Shown here piece after piece: positions 40,205 to 48,485 of a stretch of 61,944 nt of DNA. The notes beneath the pieces are model-generated. The model was given only the letters and a program-made list of their open reading frames with translations. It was not told the DNA's origin and ran no database searches. Numbering within the stretch: position 1 is the first letter of the stretch; the number at the start of each line of letters is the position of its first letter. The position numbers were made by a program, and so were the translations under genes. This DNA comes from Pullilachnospira_A gallistercoris (GTDB lineage: Bacteria; Bacillota; Clostridia; Lachnospirales; Lachnospiraceae), in assembly GCA_018712125.1 (NCBI GenBank), contig DVHM01000031.1:1-61944 (forward strand), in the 5' to 3' direction.

Positions 40205-42889
40205 ATGAAGTCAGATATGAAATGTTATGATGTGACCGGTATGAGCTGCGCGGCCTGCAGCGCGCATGTGGAGAAGGCGGTCAGCAAAGTGGAGGGCGTC
40301 AGCGAGGTGTCGGTAAGCCTTCTGACCAACTCCATGAACGTGGAGGGGACGGCGTCGCCGGAGGCGGTCATTCAGGCGGTGGAGAAGGCCGGATACGGCG
40401 CCCATCTCAAGGCGGGATCCGGCGAGGGCGAAAGCCGGGAAGCGGGAGCATCCGCTGGCGCGAAAGATACGGACGGAGGCCTGGGGGCATCTCAGCACAG
40501 GGAATTTGTGACAATCCGCAACCGTCTGATCGCGTCGCTGGTATTTTTGATTCCGCTGATGTATGTCTCCATGGGACATATGATGTGGAACTGGCCGCTG
40601 CCGGAAGTTTTCGCGGAAAACCATGTGGCGGTGGGTCTGTACCAGATGCTGTTGACCATCATTATTATGGTCATCAACCAGAAGTTTTTTGTCAACGGTT
40701 TTACCAGCTTTTTCCACGGGGCGCCCAATATGGACACCCTGGTGGCGATGGGATCCGGAGCGGCCTTTGTCTACAGCACCTACGCGCTGTTTGCCATGAC
40801 CTTCGCCCAGGGGGCGGGAGATCACGAGGCTGTCATGGGATATATGCACGAGTTCTATTTTGAGTCGGCGGCCATGATCCTCTCCCTGATTACCGTGGGT
40901 AAGATGCTGGAGGCCTACTCCAAGGGAAAGACGACCAATGCCTTAAAGAGTCTGATGGCCCTGAAGCCGAAGCAGGCGACAATCCTGCAGAACGGTCAGG
41001 AAGTGACGGTTCCGGTGGAGCGGGTAAAGAAGGGAGACATCTTCGTGGTCCGTCCCGGGGAAGGGATTCCCGTGGACGGCGTGGTGCGAAAAGGCGAGAG
41101 CGCGGTGGATGAGTCGGCGATCTCCGGCGAGAGCATTCCGGTGGATAAGGCACCGGGAGACGAAGTGACAGCGGCTACCATCAACGCCTCGGGATTTCTG
41201 ACCTGTGAGGCCACCCGGGTGGGGGAGGACACGACGCTCTCCCAGATCATCCGCATGGTTACGGACGCGGCGGCTTCCAAGGCGCCCATCGCCAAGGTGG
41301 CGGATAAGGTTTCCGGCATTTTTGTGCCGGCGGTGTTGATCATCGCGGCAGCGACGATTCTCATCTGGATGCTGGTGGGCGAGAGTTTCGGCTTTGCTCT
41401 GGCCAGAGGTATTTCGGTTCTGGTTATCAGCTGCCCCTGCGCGCTGGGACTTGCTACGCCGGTGGCCATCATGGTGGGCAGCGGTCTCGGGGCGAAGAAG
41501 GGGATTCTCTTCAAGAATGCCACAGCCCTGGAGGCGGCGGGCAAGACCCGGATTGTGGTGCTGGATAAGACCGGTACCATTACGGAAGGCGAGCCCAGGG
41601 TTACCGATGTGCTGCCCGCCGAGGGCGTGGCTCCGACGGAGCTTCTGACCAAAGCCGGCGCCATGGAGGCAAAGAGTGAGCATCCGCTGGCAAAGGCGCT
41701 GGTCGCCTACGCGAAAGAGCAGGAGATCTCTCTGCCGGAGGCGGAGCAGTTTGCCAATTACAGCGGCAGCGGCGTTTCCGCGGAGGTGGATGGCGCCAGG
41801 ATCTACGGAGGAAAACTGGAGTGGATGGAGGAGCGGCTGCGGGAGAACCCGACGGCCCAGAAGGCACTCCGGGATTTCTGTCAGGCGCATCGGCTCCTGG
41901 ATCTGGCAAAGGAGGGCAAGACACCGCTGCTGTTTCTGGCGGACGACCGTCTTCTGGGAGCCGTGGCGGTGGCGGATCAGATCAAGCCCGAGAGTCCCCA
42001 GGCCATCAGGGAAATGAAGGATATGGGCATCGAGGTGGTCATGCTGACCGGCGACCGGAAGGAGACGGCCGAGGCAATCGGAAAGGCAGCCGGAGTTTCG
42101 AGAGTGATCGCCGGCGTGCTGCCTGACGGCAAGGAAAAAGCCGTGGCGGAATTTTCGAAGAACGGTCAGGTCATGATGGTGGGCGACGGTATCAACGACG
42201 CCCCGGCTCTGACCCGGGCAGCGGTCGGCGTGGCCATCGGCGCGGGAACCGACGTGGCCATCGACGCGGCGGATGTCGTGCTGGTCAACAGCAAGCTGTC
42301 CGACGTGCCCGCCGCGATCCGCCTGAGCAGGGGAACCCTTCGGAACATTCACGAGAATCTGTTCTGGGCGTTTATCTACAATATCATCGGTATTCCGCTG
42401 GCGGCAGGATTGTGGATTCCCATCTTCGGATGGACGCTGAATCCCATGTTCGGGGCGGCTGCCATGAGCCTTTCCAGTTTCTGCGTGGTAACCAATGCCC
42501 TGCGGCTGAACTGGCTCAATATCTATGACGCCTCGAAGTTCCGCAGAAAGGCGAAGAAGAGACAGAAGGGTTCCGGTCAGGGACCGTCGGTTGTTCTGGA
42601 TCAGACAGAACCTGCGGTTTCTGAAGGACACAGAGTGGAAAACACGAAAATCAAAGAAGGAGAAAAGGAGAGAAAGACAATGGAAAAGAAGATGACAGTA
42701 AACGGAATGATGTGCGCGCACTGCGAGGCAACGGTAAAGAAGGCGCTGGAAGCCATCGATGGTGTGGCTGAGGCAAAGGTAAGCCATGACGCGAACGAGG
42801 CAGTGGTAACCTTAAATGCCGATGTGCCGGATGACGTGCTGACAAAGGCGGTAGTGGATGCCGGATACGAAGTGGCGGGCATTCAGTAA
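40205..42889 (+). CDS. copA: Copper-exporting P1B-type ATPase with C-terminal CopZ-like domain
   Basis: This 894-residue copper pump exports Cu(I). An N-terminal heavy-metal-associated domain (about 5-65, GMSCAACSAH) is followed by eight transmembrane helices, the A-domain SGESIPV motif, the ion-site C410-P-C412, the phosphorylated Asp454 (DKTGTIT) and GDGINDAPAL. After the last helix, a charged linker leads to a second heavy-metal domain (about 830-894, NGMMCAHCEATVKKAL). That tail is normally a separate 69-residue CopZ chaperone; here it is in frame and also has its own GGAG ribosome site and ATG (42680), so both a fusion and a free chaperone may be made. ATG 40205 follows AGGAAGGGA. Controlled by CsoR. 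Confidence 0.95.
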   Translation: MKSDMKCYDVTGMSCAACSAHVEKAVSKVEGVSEVSVSLLTNSMNVEGTASPEAVIQAVEKAGYGAHLKAGSGEGESREAGASAGAKDTDGGLGASQHREFVTIRNRLIASLVFLIPLMYVSMGHMMWNWPLPEVFAENHVAVGLYQMLLTIIIMVINQKFFVNGFTSFFHGAPNMDTLVAMGSGAAFVYSTYALFAMTFAQGAGDHEAVMGYMHEFYFESAAMILSLITVGKMLEAYSKGKTTNALKSLMALKPKQATILQNGQEVTVPVERVKKGDIFVVRPGEGIPVDGVVRKGESAVDESAISGESIPVDKAPGDEVTAATINASGFLTCEATRVGEDTTLSQIIRMVTDAAASKAPIAKVADKVSGIFVPAVLIIAAATILIWMLVGESFGFALARGISVLVISCPCALGLATPVAIMVGSGLGAKKGILFKNATALEAAGKTRIVVLDKTGTITEGEPRVTDVLPAEGVAPTELLTKAGAMEAKSEHPLAKALVAYAKEQEISLPEAEQFANYSGSGVSAEVDGARIYGGKLEWMEERLRENPTAQKALRDFCQAHRLLDLAKEGKTPLLFLADDRLLGAVAVADQIKPESPQAIREMKDMGIEVVMLTGDRKETAEAIGKAAGVSRVIAGVLPDGKEKAVAEFSKNGQVMMVGDGINDAPALTRAAVGVAIGAGTDVAIDAADVVLVNSKLSDVPAAIRLSRGTLRNIHENLFWAFIYNIIGIPLAAGLWIPIFGWTLNPMFGAAAMSLSSFCVVTNALRLNWLNIYDASKFRRKAKKRQKGSGQGPSVVLDQTEPAVSEGHRVENTKIKEGEKERKTMEKKMTVNGMMCAHCEATVKKALEAIDGVAEAKVSHDANEAVVTLNADVPDDVLTKAVVDAGYEVAGIQ
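42680..42889 (+). CDS. copZ: Possible nested copZ: internal translation start within copA
   Basis: An in-frame ATG at 42680 has GGAG (42667-42670, in an AAAGGAG context with a second AAGGAG just upstream) nine bases before it. The 69-residue product (MEKKMTVNGMMCAHCEATVKK onward) is a complete ferredoxin-fold copper chaperone with the CxxC motif in MCAHC and normal CopZ length. Translation from here would release a free chaperone in addition to the fused form. Use of this start is inference. Confidence 0.5.
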   Translation: MEKKMTVNGMMCAHCEATVKKALEAIDGVAEAKVSHDANEAVVTLNADVPDDVLTKAVVDAGYEVAGIQ

Positions 42890-42904
42890 AAACGAAAAAA
42901 GGGA

Positions 42905-42943
42905 AGATCCCCCGGCCCCGTAGGGGCTGGGGGATCTTTTTTT
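42905..42943. terminator. Bidirectional terminator between copA and the GH3 gene
   Basis: Fifteen-base stem AGATCCCCCGGCCCC (42905-42919) / GGGGCTGGGGGATCT (42923-42937), one G-U pair, three-base loop, seven T on the plus side and a TCCCTTTTTTC run on the minus side. Confidence 0.93.
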
Positions 42944-42988
42944 CATATGGGGAGCTGCGTTCCCATGAAAGAAAAAGCTTCACGGATT

Positions 42989-45427
42989 TCAGATATGCAG
43001 TTCTTCTGCTTTTCGAAGAACTCTTGTCGCGTTGATCTGAAGCTGCCTTAATTCCAGTTCGCCGGATTTCGCGGCCTTTACAATGCTGTCAAAGTCGCCC
43101 TTGCTGCCCGGCATAACCAGATCTCCGCCCGCTTTGGCGATCTCGGCGGCGATGGGCATCCGATGAAGGGACTGTTTATCCTGGGCCATGTCGACGATCC
43201 AGTCGGTCATGACGATGCCTTTGAAACCGTACTCGCAGCGGAGTATGTCTTCGATCAGTCCCCGGTGTTCCGATGTGTGAACGCCGTTGAGCAAGTTGTA
43301 GGAGGTCATCAGGGCGTGGGGCTGGGATTCTCTCACACAGATGCCAAAGCCCTTCAGGTAAATTTCCCGCATGGCCCGTTCGCTGACGATGCTGTTGTTG
43401 CAGTAGCGGTTTTTCTCCTGATTGTTGGCGGCGTAGTGTTTGATGGTAGTGCCGCAGCCCGGATGACGCTGCACGCCTCTGGTAATGGCGGCGGCTGTCT
43501 TTCCGGAGATCAGGGGATCCTCCGAATAGTACTCAAAGTTACGGCCGCAGCGGATGTCCCGGTGGATGTTCAGGGCGGGGGCCAGCCACAGATGGACGCC
43601 AAAGCGCTCCATCTCATCTCCCACGATGGAGCCGTAGGACTCTGCCAGCGGAAGGTTGAAACTCTGGGCGATGGCGGTTCCGATGGGGATAGCGGTGGCG
43701 TACTGGTACTCTACCTTCTGCCCCTTTTTGGGTTTTCCGCTGCCGCCGATCAGATTCATGATAAAGCGGGCAGGGGCAGGCAGGAAGGGGAGAAAACTCT
43801 CGGGAACCATGCTGCTGCCGATTCCGTGGGCTCCCTTCTCATCCCGGTAAAATTCCTTGGCAAGCCGCAGACCTGCGGGACCGTCGGACATGACGAGGAC
43901 GGGGAAGCCCTTTTCTTTCAGTATGCCCGTGGTCTCTCCCGCCGCGCCGGCCACGTTGGTGGCGGCGTTTCCGATGACACTGAGAGCGCCGGCCTTCGGG
44001 TTGAAGGCCCCCACATTGAGGTAGGCCAGTTCCTCCACGGTAAGATCTTTGACTCTGGGATCGATCTCCCGCTCCTGATCGTAGGATACCGTGACGGTTT
44101 CGATGTCAGCCGCGGCGACGGAGATCCTGGTAATATCAGACAGTTCTTCCGCTGCAGCAGTCTCACTGCCGGAGGGCTTCCAGTCCTCAAAGTCCGTTTC
44201 CCCGAGGCAGTTTCCGGCCTTTGTCACGACCGCTTCCCCGTCCAGATCCACAAGGGCGGCAGGCTGTGTGTGATCGCTGCTGTCGCCCACGCGAACCACA
44301 TAGCTTCCCGCCTCCAGCACATAAGATTCCTTCTGCGCGTCATAGGAAGCGCAGTCCCGGAGAGAGAAGGAGATGGTCAGTTCCTGGGAAGCCCCCGGCT
44401 CCAGGAGATCGGTCTTGGAAAAGGCTGCCAGATCCTGATAGGGTTTATCCAGCCGTCCCGCAGGCGCGGACACATAGACCTGCACCACTTCCCGTCCCGC
44501 GCGGGCGCCGGTGTTGGAGACAGCGACTTTGATGCGGATGGTGTCTCCCTCTGCGGCCGCCCCGGTCACAGCGATATCGAAGGAGGTGTAGGAGAGACCG
44601 TAACCGAAGGGAAACAGCGGTTTCTTTCCCACCGTGTCAAAATACCGGTATCCCACGTAGATCCCCTCTTTGTAGCGGGTGTCGTTGATGTCGCCGAATT
44701 CGCCTTCCCTGCAGTAATCCTCCCAGGAAGCCCATGTGGTGGTCAGCTTGCCGGAGGGATTTGCCCTGCCCAGCAGAATGTCTGCCAGCACACTGCCCGT
44801 CTCCACGCCGAGCTGGGACAAAACCAGAATGTTGGAGACCTCTTTCACGGGAGTCAGATCTACCACACCGCCCACATTCAGCACCAGCATGAATTTCTCA
44901 TACTTCGCGTCCAGGGCGAGAATGGTTTTCGCCTCCGAGTCGGTCAGGCGGATGTCTCCCGGGATCGGCTCCCGGTCATTGCCCTCGCCGGAGATGCGGG
45001 AGAGCACATAGATGGCGGTATCGCCTTCCCCGTCCAGGGGCAGATCATATTCCGGCTGGGGCATGACAGCGCCCATGCCCTCCAGAATCGCCATGGTGTG
45101 TTTCTTTTTTGCCCGCTCCTTGATCTCTTTTACAAATGCCTTCTGGGCATCCTGTTCCACCTGGTCGAAGGCGTCCAGCCAGCGGCCGGTGGTAATGGTA
45201 AATCCGGCGTCCTTCAGGCCCTGCTCCACATTGACGGAGTAGCGGGAATTTACCTCCCCGGAACCGGTGCCGCCCTTTACGGTGTGGCGGACGCCGTTGC
45301 CGTAGGCCGCGATCCTGCCGGGGGCCTCCAGGGGAAACGCTCCGTTCTGCCGCAGGAACAGCGTACATTCCGCCAGGGAATCCCGAAGGAGCCCGATGTG
45401 TTCTTTCTCATAATCAAACAGTTCCAT
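42989..45427 (-). CDS. Glycoside hydrolase family 3, circularly permuted domain order
   Basis: This 812-residue cytoplasmic beta-glucosidase/xylosidase-type enzyme has the GH3 domains in reversed order. The alpha/beta-sandwich C-domain comes first (about 20-330: IAAYGNGVRHTVKGGTGSGEVNSR, VLVLSQLGVETG, PFGYGLSYTSF), then a Fn3-like domain (about 335-430), and last the TIM-barrel N-domain (about 480-810: VMSDGPAGLR, WLAPALNIHRDIRCGRNFEYYSEDP, KHYAANNQE). The probable nucleophile is Asp742 in MTDW. Such permuted GH3 enzymes are known from ruminal Butyrivibrio and Ruminococcus. ATG 45427 follows GGGAGGA; the longer frame to 45514 lacks a site. Divergent from the aminotransferase gene. Confidence 0.93.
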   Translation of the reverse strand: MELFDYEKEHIGLLRDSLAECTLFLRQNGAFPLEAPGRIAAYGNGVRHTVKGGTGSGEVNSRYSVNVEQGLKDAGFTITTGRWLDAFDQVEQDAQKAFVKEIKERAKKKHTMAILEGMGAVMPQPEYDLPLDGEGDTAIYVLSRISGEGNDREPIPGDIRLTDSEAKTILALDAKYEKFMLVLNVGGVVDLTPVKEVSNILVLSQLGVETGSVLADILLGRANPSGKLTTTWASWEDYCREGEFGDINDTRYKEGIYVGYRYFDTVGKKPLFPFGYGLSYTSFDIAVTGAAAEGDTIRIKVAVSNTGARAGREVVQVYVSAPAGRLDKPYQDLAAFSKTDLLEPGASQELTISFSLRDCASYDAQKESYVLEAGSYVVRVGDSSDHTQPAALVDLDGEAVVTKAGNCLGETDFEDWKPSGSETAAAEELSDITRISVAAADIETVTVSYDQEREIDPRVKDLTVEELAYLNVGAFNPKAGALSVIGNAATNVAGAAGETTGILKEKGFPVLVMSDGPAGLRLAKEFYRDEKGAHGIGSSMVPESFLPFLPAPARFIMNLIGGSGKPKKGQKVEYQYATAIPIGTAIAQSFNLPLAESYGSIVGDEMERFGVHLWLAPALNIHRDIRCGRNFEYYSEDPLISGKTAAAITRGVQRHPGCGTTIKHYAANNQEKNRYCNNSIVSERAMREIYLKGFGICVRESQPHALMTSYNLLNGVHTSEHRGLIEDILRCEYGFKGIVMTDWIVDMAQDKQSLHRMPIAAEIAKAGGDLVMPGSKGDFDSIVKAAKSGELELRQLQINATRVLRKAEELHI

Positions 45428-45497
45428 AAAACATCCTCCCTTACTTTGTTGTCGCAAAAGTTCGTTTGCTTCTTTATTGAGTATACCATGTCCGGTT

Positions 45498-45553
45498 GCG
45501 GTTGACCAGAGCAATTCAAAAACAGGCGGTTGGCCGGAGCGATTCAGAAAGGA
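45498..45553. repeat. Tandem 28-base direct repeat in a divergent promoter region
   Basis: Two adjacent copies, 45498-45525 and 45526-45553, with consensus GCGGTTGRCCRGAGCRATTC, differ mainly by A/G changes. They lie between the GH3 and aminotransferase genes, immediately before the latter's -35 box. Possible regulator sites or a recent duplication. Confidence 0.7.
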
Positions 45554-45554
45554 A

Positions 45555-45584
45555 TTGTCAGGTGTCCGGCTTCTGTGCTAGAAT
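45555..45584 (+). promoter_or_regulatory. Aminotransferase promoter
   Basis: TTGTCA (45555-45560), 18-base spacer, TAGAAT (45579-45584), directly downstream of the tandem 28-base repeat. The gene starts at 45620 after AGAGGAGAAA. Confidence 0.6.
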
Positions 45585-45619
45585 AGAGGGCAAAGAAATG
45601 AGAAAAGAGGAGAAAAGAT

Positions 45620-46813
45620 ATGATCAACGAACAGTATAAGGCCATGTTGGGTGGTAAATCCATCATTCGGCAACTCAGCGAGTACGCCACCGAACGTGGA
45701 AAAGAAATCGGCTATGAAAATGTATTTGACTATTCCCTGGGCAATCCCAGCGTGCCCTGCCCGGCGGATTACACGAAGACGATGATAGAGCTCCACGAGC
45801 AGATGGACCCCATGGCGCTGCACGGCTACAGTCCTTCCCTGACGATTCCTTCCGTGCGCCAGGCGGTGGCGGAGAGCCTGAATAGACGGTTTGGCATGGA
45901 CTACACCATGAACCATATTTTCATGACCACCGGTGCGGCAGGCGCTCTGGCTCATGCTCTGCGGGCTGTGACAAAGCCCGGCGATGAGGTGCTGACCTTC
46001 GCTCCCTATTTTCCGGAGTACGGCCCGTATGTGGAGGGCGCTGGGGATGTGCTGAAGGTGGTTCCGGCCAACACCGAGGATTTTCAGATCAACTTCGCGG
46101 CCTTTGAGGAGATGCTGACGGACAAGGTGGCGGCAGTGCTCATCAACACCCCCAACAACCCCTCCGGTATCGCCTACAGCACAAAGACCATCGAGAAGCT
46201 GGCGGAGGTGCTTACCCGCAAACAGAAGGAGTACGGGCACGATATTTTCCTGATCAGCGACGAGCCCTACCGGGAGATTGTCTTTGCCGGCGCGGACGCC
46301 CCCTATCCCAGCAAATTTTATGACAATACCTTGAGCTGCTATTCCTTCTCCAAGAGCCTGAGCCTTCCGGGGGAGCGTATCGGCTATGTGGCGGTCAACC
46401 CGAGGTGCACCGACGCGGATCTTCTGGTGGCGATTATGGCACAGATCAGCCGTGGAACCGGCCACAACTGTCCCTCCTCCTCGGTACAGCTGGCGGTGGC
46501 AAAGGTGCTGGATCAGACCAGCGATCTGTCCGTCTATGAGACCAACATGAATATTCTCTACGACGCTCTGACCCGTCTTGGCTTTGAGGTGGTAAAACCC
46601 GGCGGTACTTTCTACATTTTCCCGAAGGCTCTGGAGGAGGACGCCAACGCCTTCTGCCTGAAGGCAAAAAAGTACGACCTGATCCTGGTGCCCTCGGACA
46701 ACTTCGGTGTGCCCGGATACTTCCGTATGGCGTACTGCATCGACACTGAGAAGGTGCAGCGGTCCATACCGGTGCTGGAAAATTTCGTGGCGAAAGAGTA
46801 CGGTGTGCGATAA
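45620..46813 (+). CDS. PLP-dependent aminotransferase, class I/II
   Basis: This 397-residue fold-type I enzyme has the PLP lysine in SFSKSLSLPGERIG, the NTPNNPSG and ISDEPYREIVF cofactor segments and the family C-terminal domain. Close relatives are aspartate/aromatic-type aminotransferases of Clostridia (AspC-like), which move an amino group to 2-oxoglutarate or a keto acid; the exact amino acid cannot be told. Start ATG 45620 follows GAGGAG. Divergent from GH3 and followed 87 bases later by GH39; the promoter at 45555 serves it. Confidence 0.92.
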   Translation: MINEQYKAMLGGKSIIRQLSEYATERGKEIGYENVFDYSLGNPSVPCPADYTKTMIELHEQMDPMALHGYSPSLTIPSVRQAVAESLNRRFGMDYTMNHIFMTTGAAGALAHALRAVTKPGDEVLTFAPYFPEYGPYVEGAGDVLKVVPANTEDFQINFAAFEEMLTDKVAAVLINTPNNPSGIAYSTKTIEKLAEVLTRKQKEYGHDIFLISDEPYREIVFAGADAPYPSKFYDNTLSCYSFSKSLSLPGERIGYVAVNPRCTDADLLVAIMAQISRGTGHNCPSSSVQLAVAKVLDQTSDLSVYETNMNILYDALTRLGFEVVKPGGTFYIFPKALEEDANAFCLKAKKYDLILVPSDNFGVPGYFRMAYCIDTEKVQRSIPVLENFVAKEYGVR

Positions 46814-46900
46814 TCCCGACAAAAAGCAGTAAATGTTGCTAGGCTTTTTTCTGACAGTGTGGTAAAATAAAGAAAACGAATTGTCAGGAGGAGGGGATCT

Positions 46901-48418
46901 ATGGCTGTAAAATATGAGATTGACCTGAACGAAACCGGAAAGGAATTTCCCCATTACTGGGAACTGTGCGTGGGAAGCTGTCACGCGGCTACGGTTCTTC
47001 GGGAGGACGTCCGCCGTCAGATTCGAAAGGCCCACGAGGAGTGCGGGTTTCAGTACCTGCGCTTTCACGGCCTTTTTGACGATGACATGAGCGTCGTGCT
47101 CCCGCCCATGGGACCGGGAGAGGAGGAGATTTCCTTTTTCAACGTGGACAGCATTTTTGATTTTCTGCTGGATACCGGTATGAAGCCCTTTGTGGAGATC
47201 GGTTTTATGCCGGAATTTTACGCCAGCGGGACGCAGACCTGTTTCCATTATAAGGGAAATGTGACCATGCCGGCGGAGGATGATAAGTGGACGCGGCTGA
47301 TACGGCTTTTCGGCGAGCATTTGCTGGAACGGTACGGCAGAGAGGAAGTCAGTACCTGGTTTTTCGAGGTCTGGAACGAACCAAACCTGCGGTTCTTCTT
47401 TGACGGCACTCAGGAGGATTATTTCCATCTCTATGAGATGACAGCCCGGACATTGAAGGCTGTGGACGCGTGCTTCCGGGTAGGCGGACCGGCCACATCT
47501 GTCAATGCCTGGATTCCGGAGTTCCGGTCCTTCTGTGAAAAACATCAGGTGCCGCTGGATTTCATTACCACCCATCACTATCCCAGTGACGATCCGCTGT
47601 CCACCATGGGAATGAACGGGCCGGGAGTCAAGGGGACATCTCCCATGGACCCGGAGGTCATGGAGCAGATGAAGAAGCTGCCGCCGGAGGAACTCGCCAA
47701 GATCATAGAAAAGATGATGCATAAGGAGAACAACAATCCCCGGGATATCCTGGCGCGGATGACGAAGAAGGCTAAAGAGGAGGCTGGGGATTATCCGCTC
47801 TATTACACCGAGTGGAACGGATCGAAGGAGTATGATACCAGTTACCAGGCGGCCTTTGTAACCCAGACCATCGCCTGCAACGAGGGGCTTGTGGAGGGGT
47901 ATTCCTACTGGACGGTGTCGGATATCTTCGAGGAGATGGGACTCCACGGGGCACCCTTCCACAATGAGTTTGGCATTCAGACCAAGCACGGCGTCGCGAA
48001 GCCGGTGTACCGGGTGTTTGAGGCGTTGCATGAGGCCGGAAACCGGAGGCTTTTCGTGGAGGGAAGCCATCCCACGGCGGAGGTGCTGGCTCTGAAAGAG
48101 GGAAAGCAGGTCATGCTCTTTGCCTACAATCACGATATCGAGCGCAGGGACATTGCGCCTCAGGAGATGGAACTGACCCTCGTCGGACAGATTGCTTCCA
48201 TCGAGAAGGCCGTTATCGACGAGGAGCACTGCAATCCGAAAAAAGCCTGGGAGACGATGGGCAGCCCGGCGTATCTGACCCGGGAACAGGTGGAGGTTTT
48301 AGATAAGGAGAGCCGCCTGACTTATGAACAGATTCCGGTTGCCGGAAACGGAGAGACGAAATTGCATTTCACGGCGGAGGAGGAGAGTGTGACGATTTTC
48401 CGAATCTCGCTGGCTTAG
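46901..48418 (+). CDS. Glycoside hydrolase family 39 (beta-xylosidase-type)
   Basis: This 505-residue cytoplasmic retaining glycosidase has a clan A TIM barrel with acid/base Glu160 in FFEVWNEPN and nucleophile Glu304 in YYTEWNGS, the two GH39 signatures, followed by a beta-sandwich C-domain. LRFHGLFDDDMSV and THHYPSDDP are other family blocks. GH39 enzymes are mainly beta-1,4-xylosidases, with some alpha-L-arabinosidases or iduronidases. ATG 46901 follows AGGAGGAGG. The GH1 gene follows 67 bases later on the same strand with no terminator between, so the two are likely one operon for plant-derived oligosaccharides. Confidence 0.92.
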   Translation: MAVKYEIDLNETGKEFPHYWELCVGSCHAATVLREDVRRQIRKAHEECGFQYLRFHGLFDDDMSVVLPPMGPGEEEISFFNVDSIFDFLLDTGMKPFVEIGFMPEFYASGTQTCFHYKGNVTMPAEDDKWTRLIRLFGEHLLERYGREEVSTWFFEVWNEPNLRFFFDGTQEDYFHLYEMTARTLKAVDACFRVGGPATSVNAWIPEFRSFCEKHQVPLDFITTHHYPSDDPLSTMGMNGPGVKGTSPMDPEVMEQMKKLPPEELAKIIEKMMHKENNNPRDILARMTKKAKEEAGDYPLYYTEWNGSKEYDTSYQAAFVTQTIACNEGLVEGYSYWTVSDIFEEMGLHGAPFHNEFGIQTKHGVAKPVYRVFEALHEAGNRRLFVEGSHPTAEVLALKEGKQVMLFAYNHDIERRDIAPQEMELTLVGQIASIEKAVIDEEHCNPKKAWETMGSPAYLTREQVEVLDKESRLTYEQIPVAGNGETKLHFTAEEESVTIFRISLA

Positions 48419-48485
48419 ATTTTATCCAGTCGGGAGTTTACCGGTAAAAACAGTAAAAAAAACAGAAAGAGACAGGAGGATTACA

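Noticed and set aside
43163..45505. 780-residue plus-strand frame opposite the GH3 gene
   Set aside because: Antisense of GH3 with its intact catalytic blocks; low-complexity translation.
45578..48229. 883-residue minus-strand frame opposite the aminotransferase and GH39 genes
   Set aside because: Antisense of two genes with intact catalytic residues and ribosome sites.
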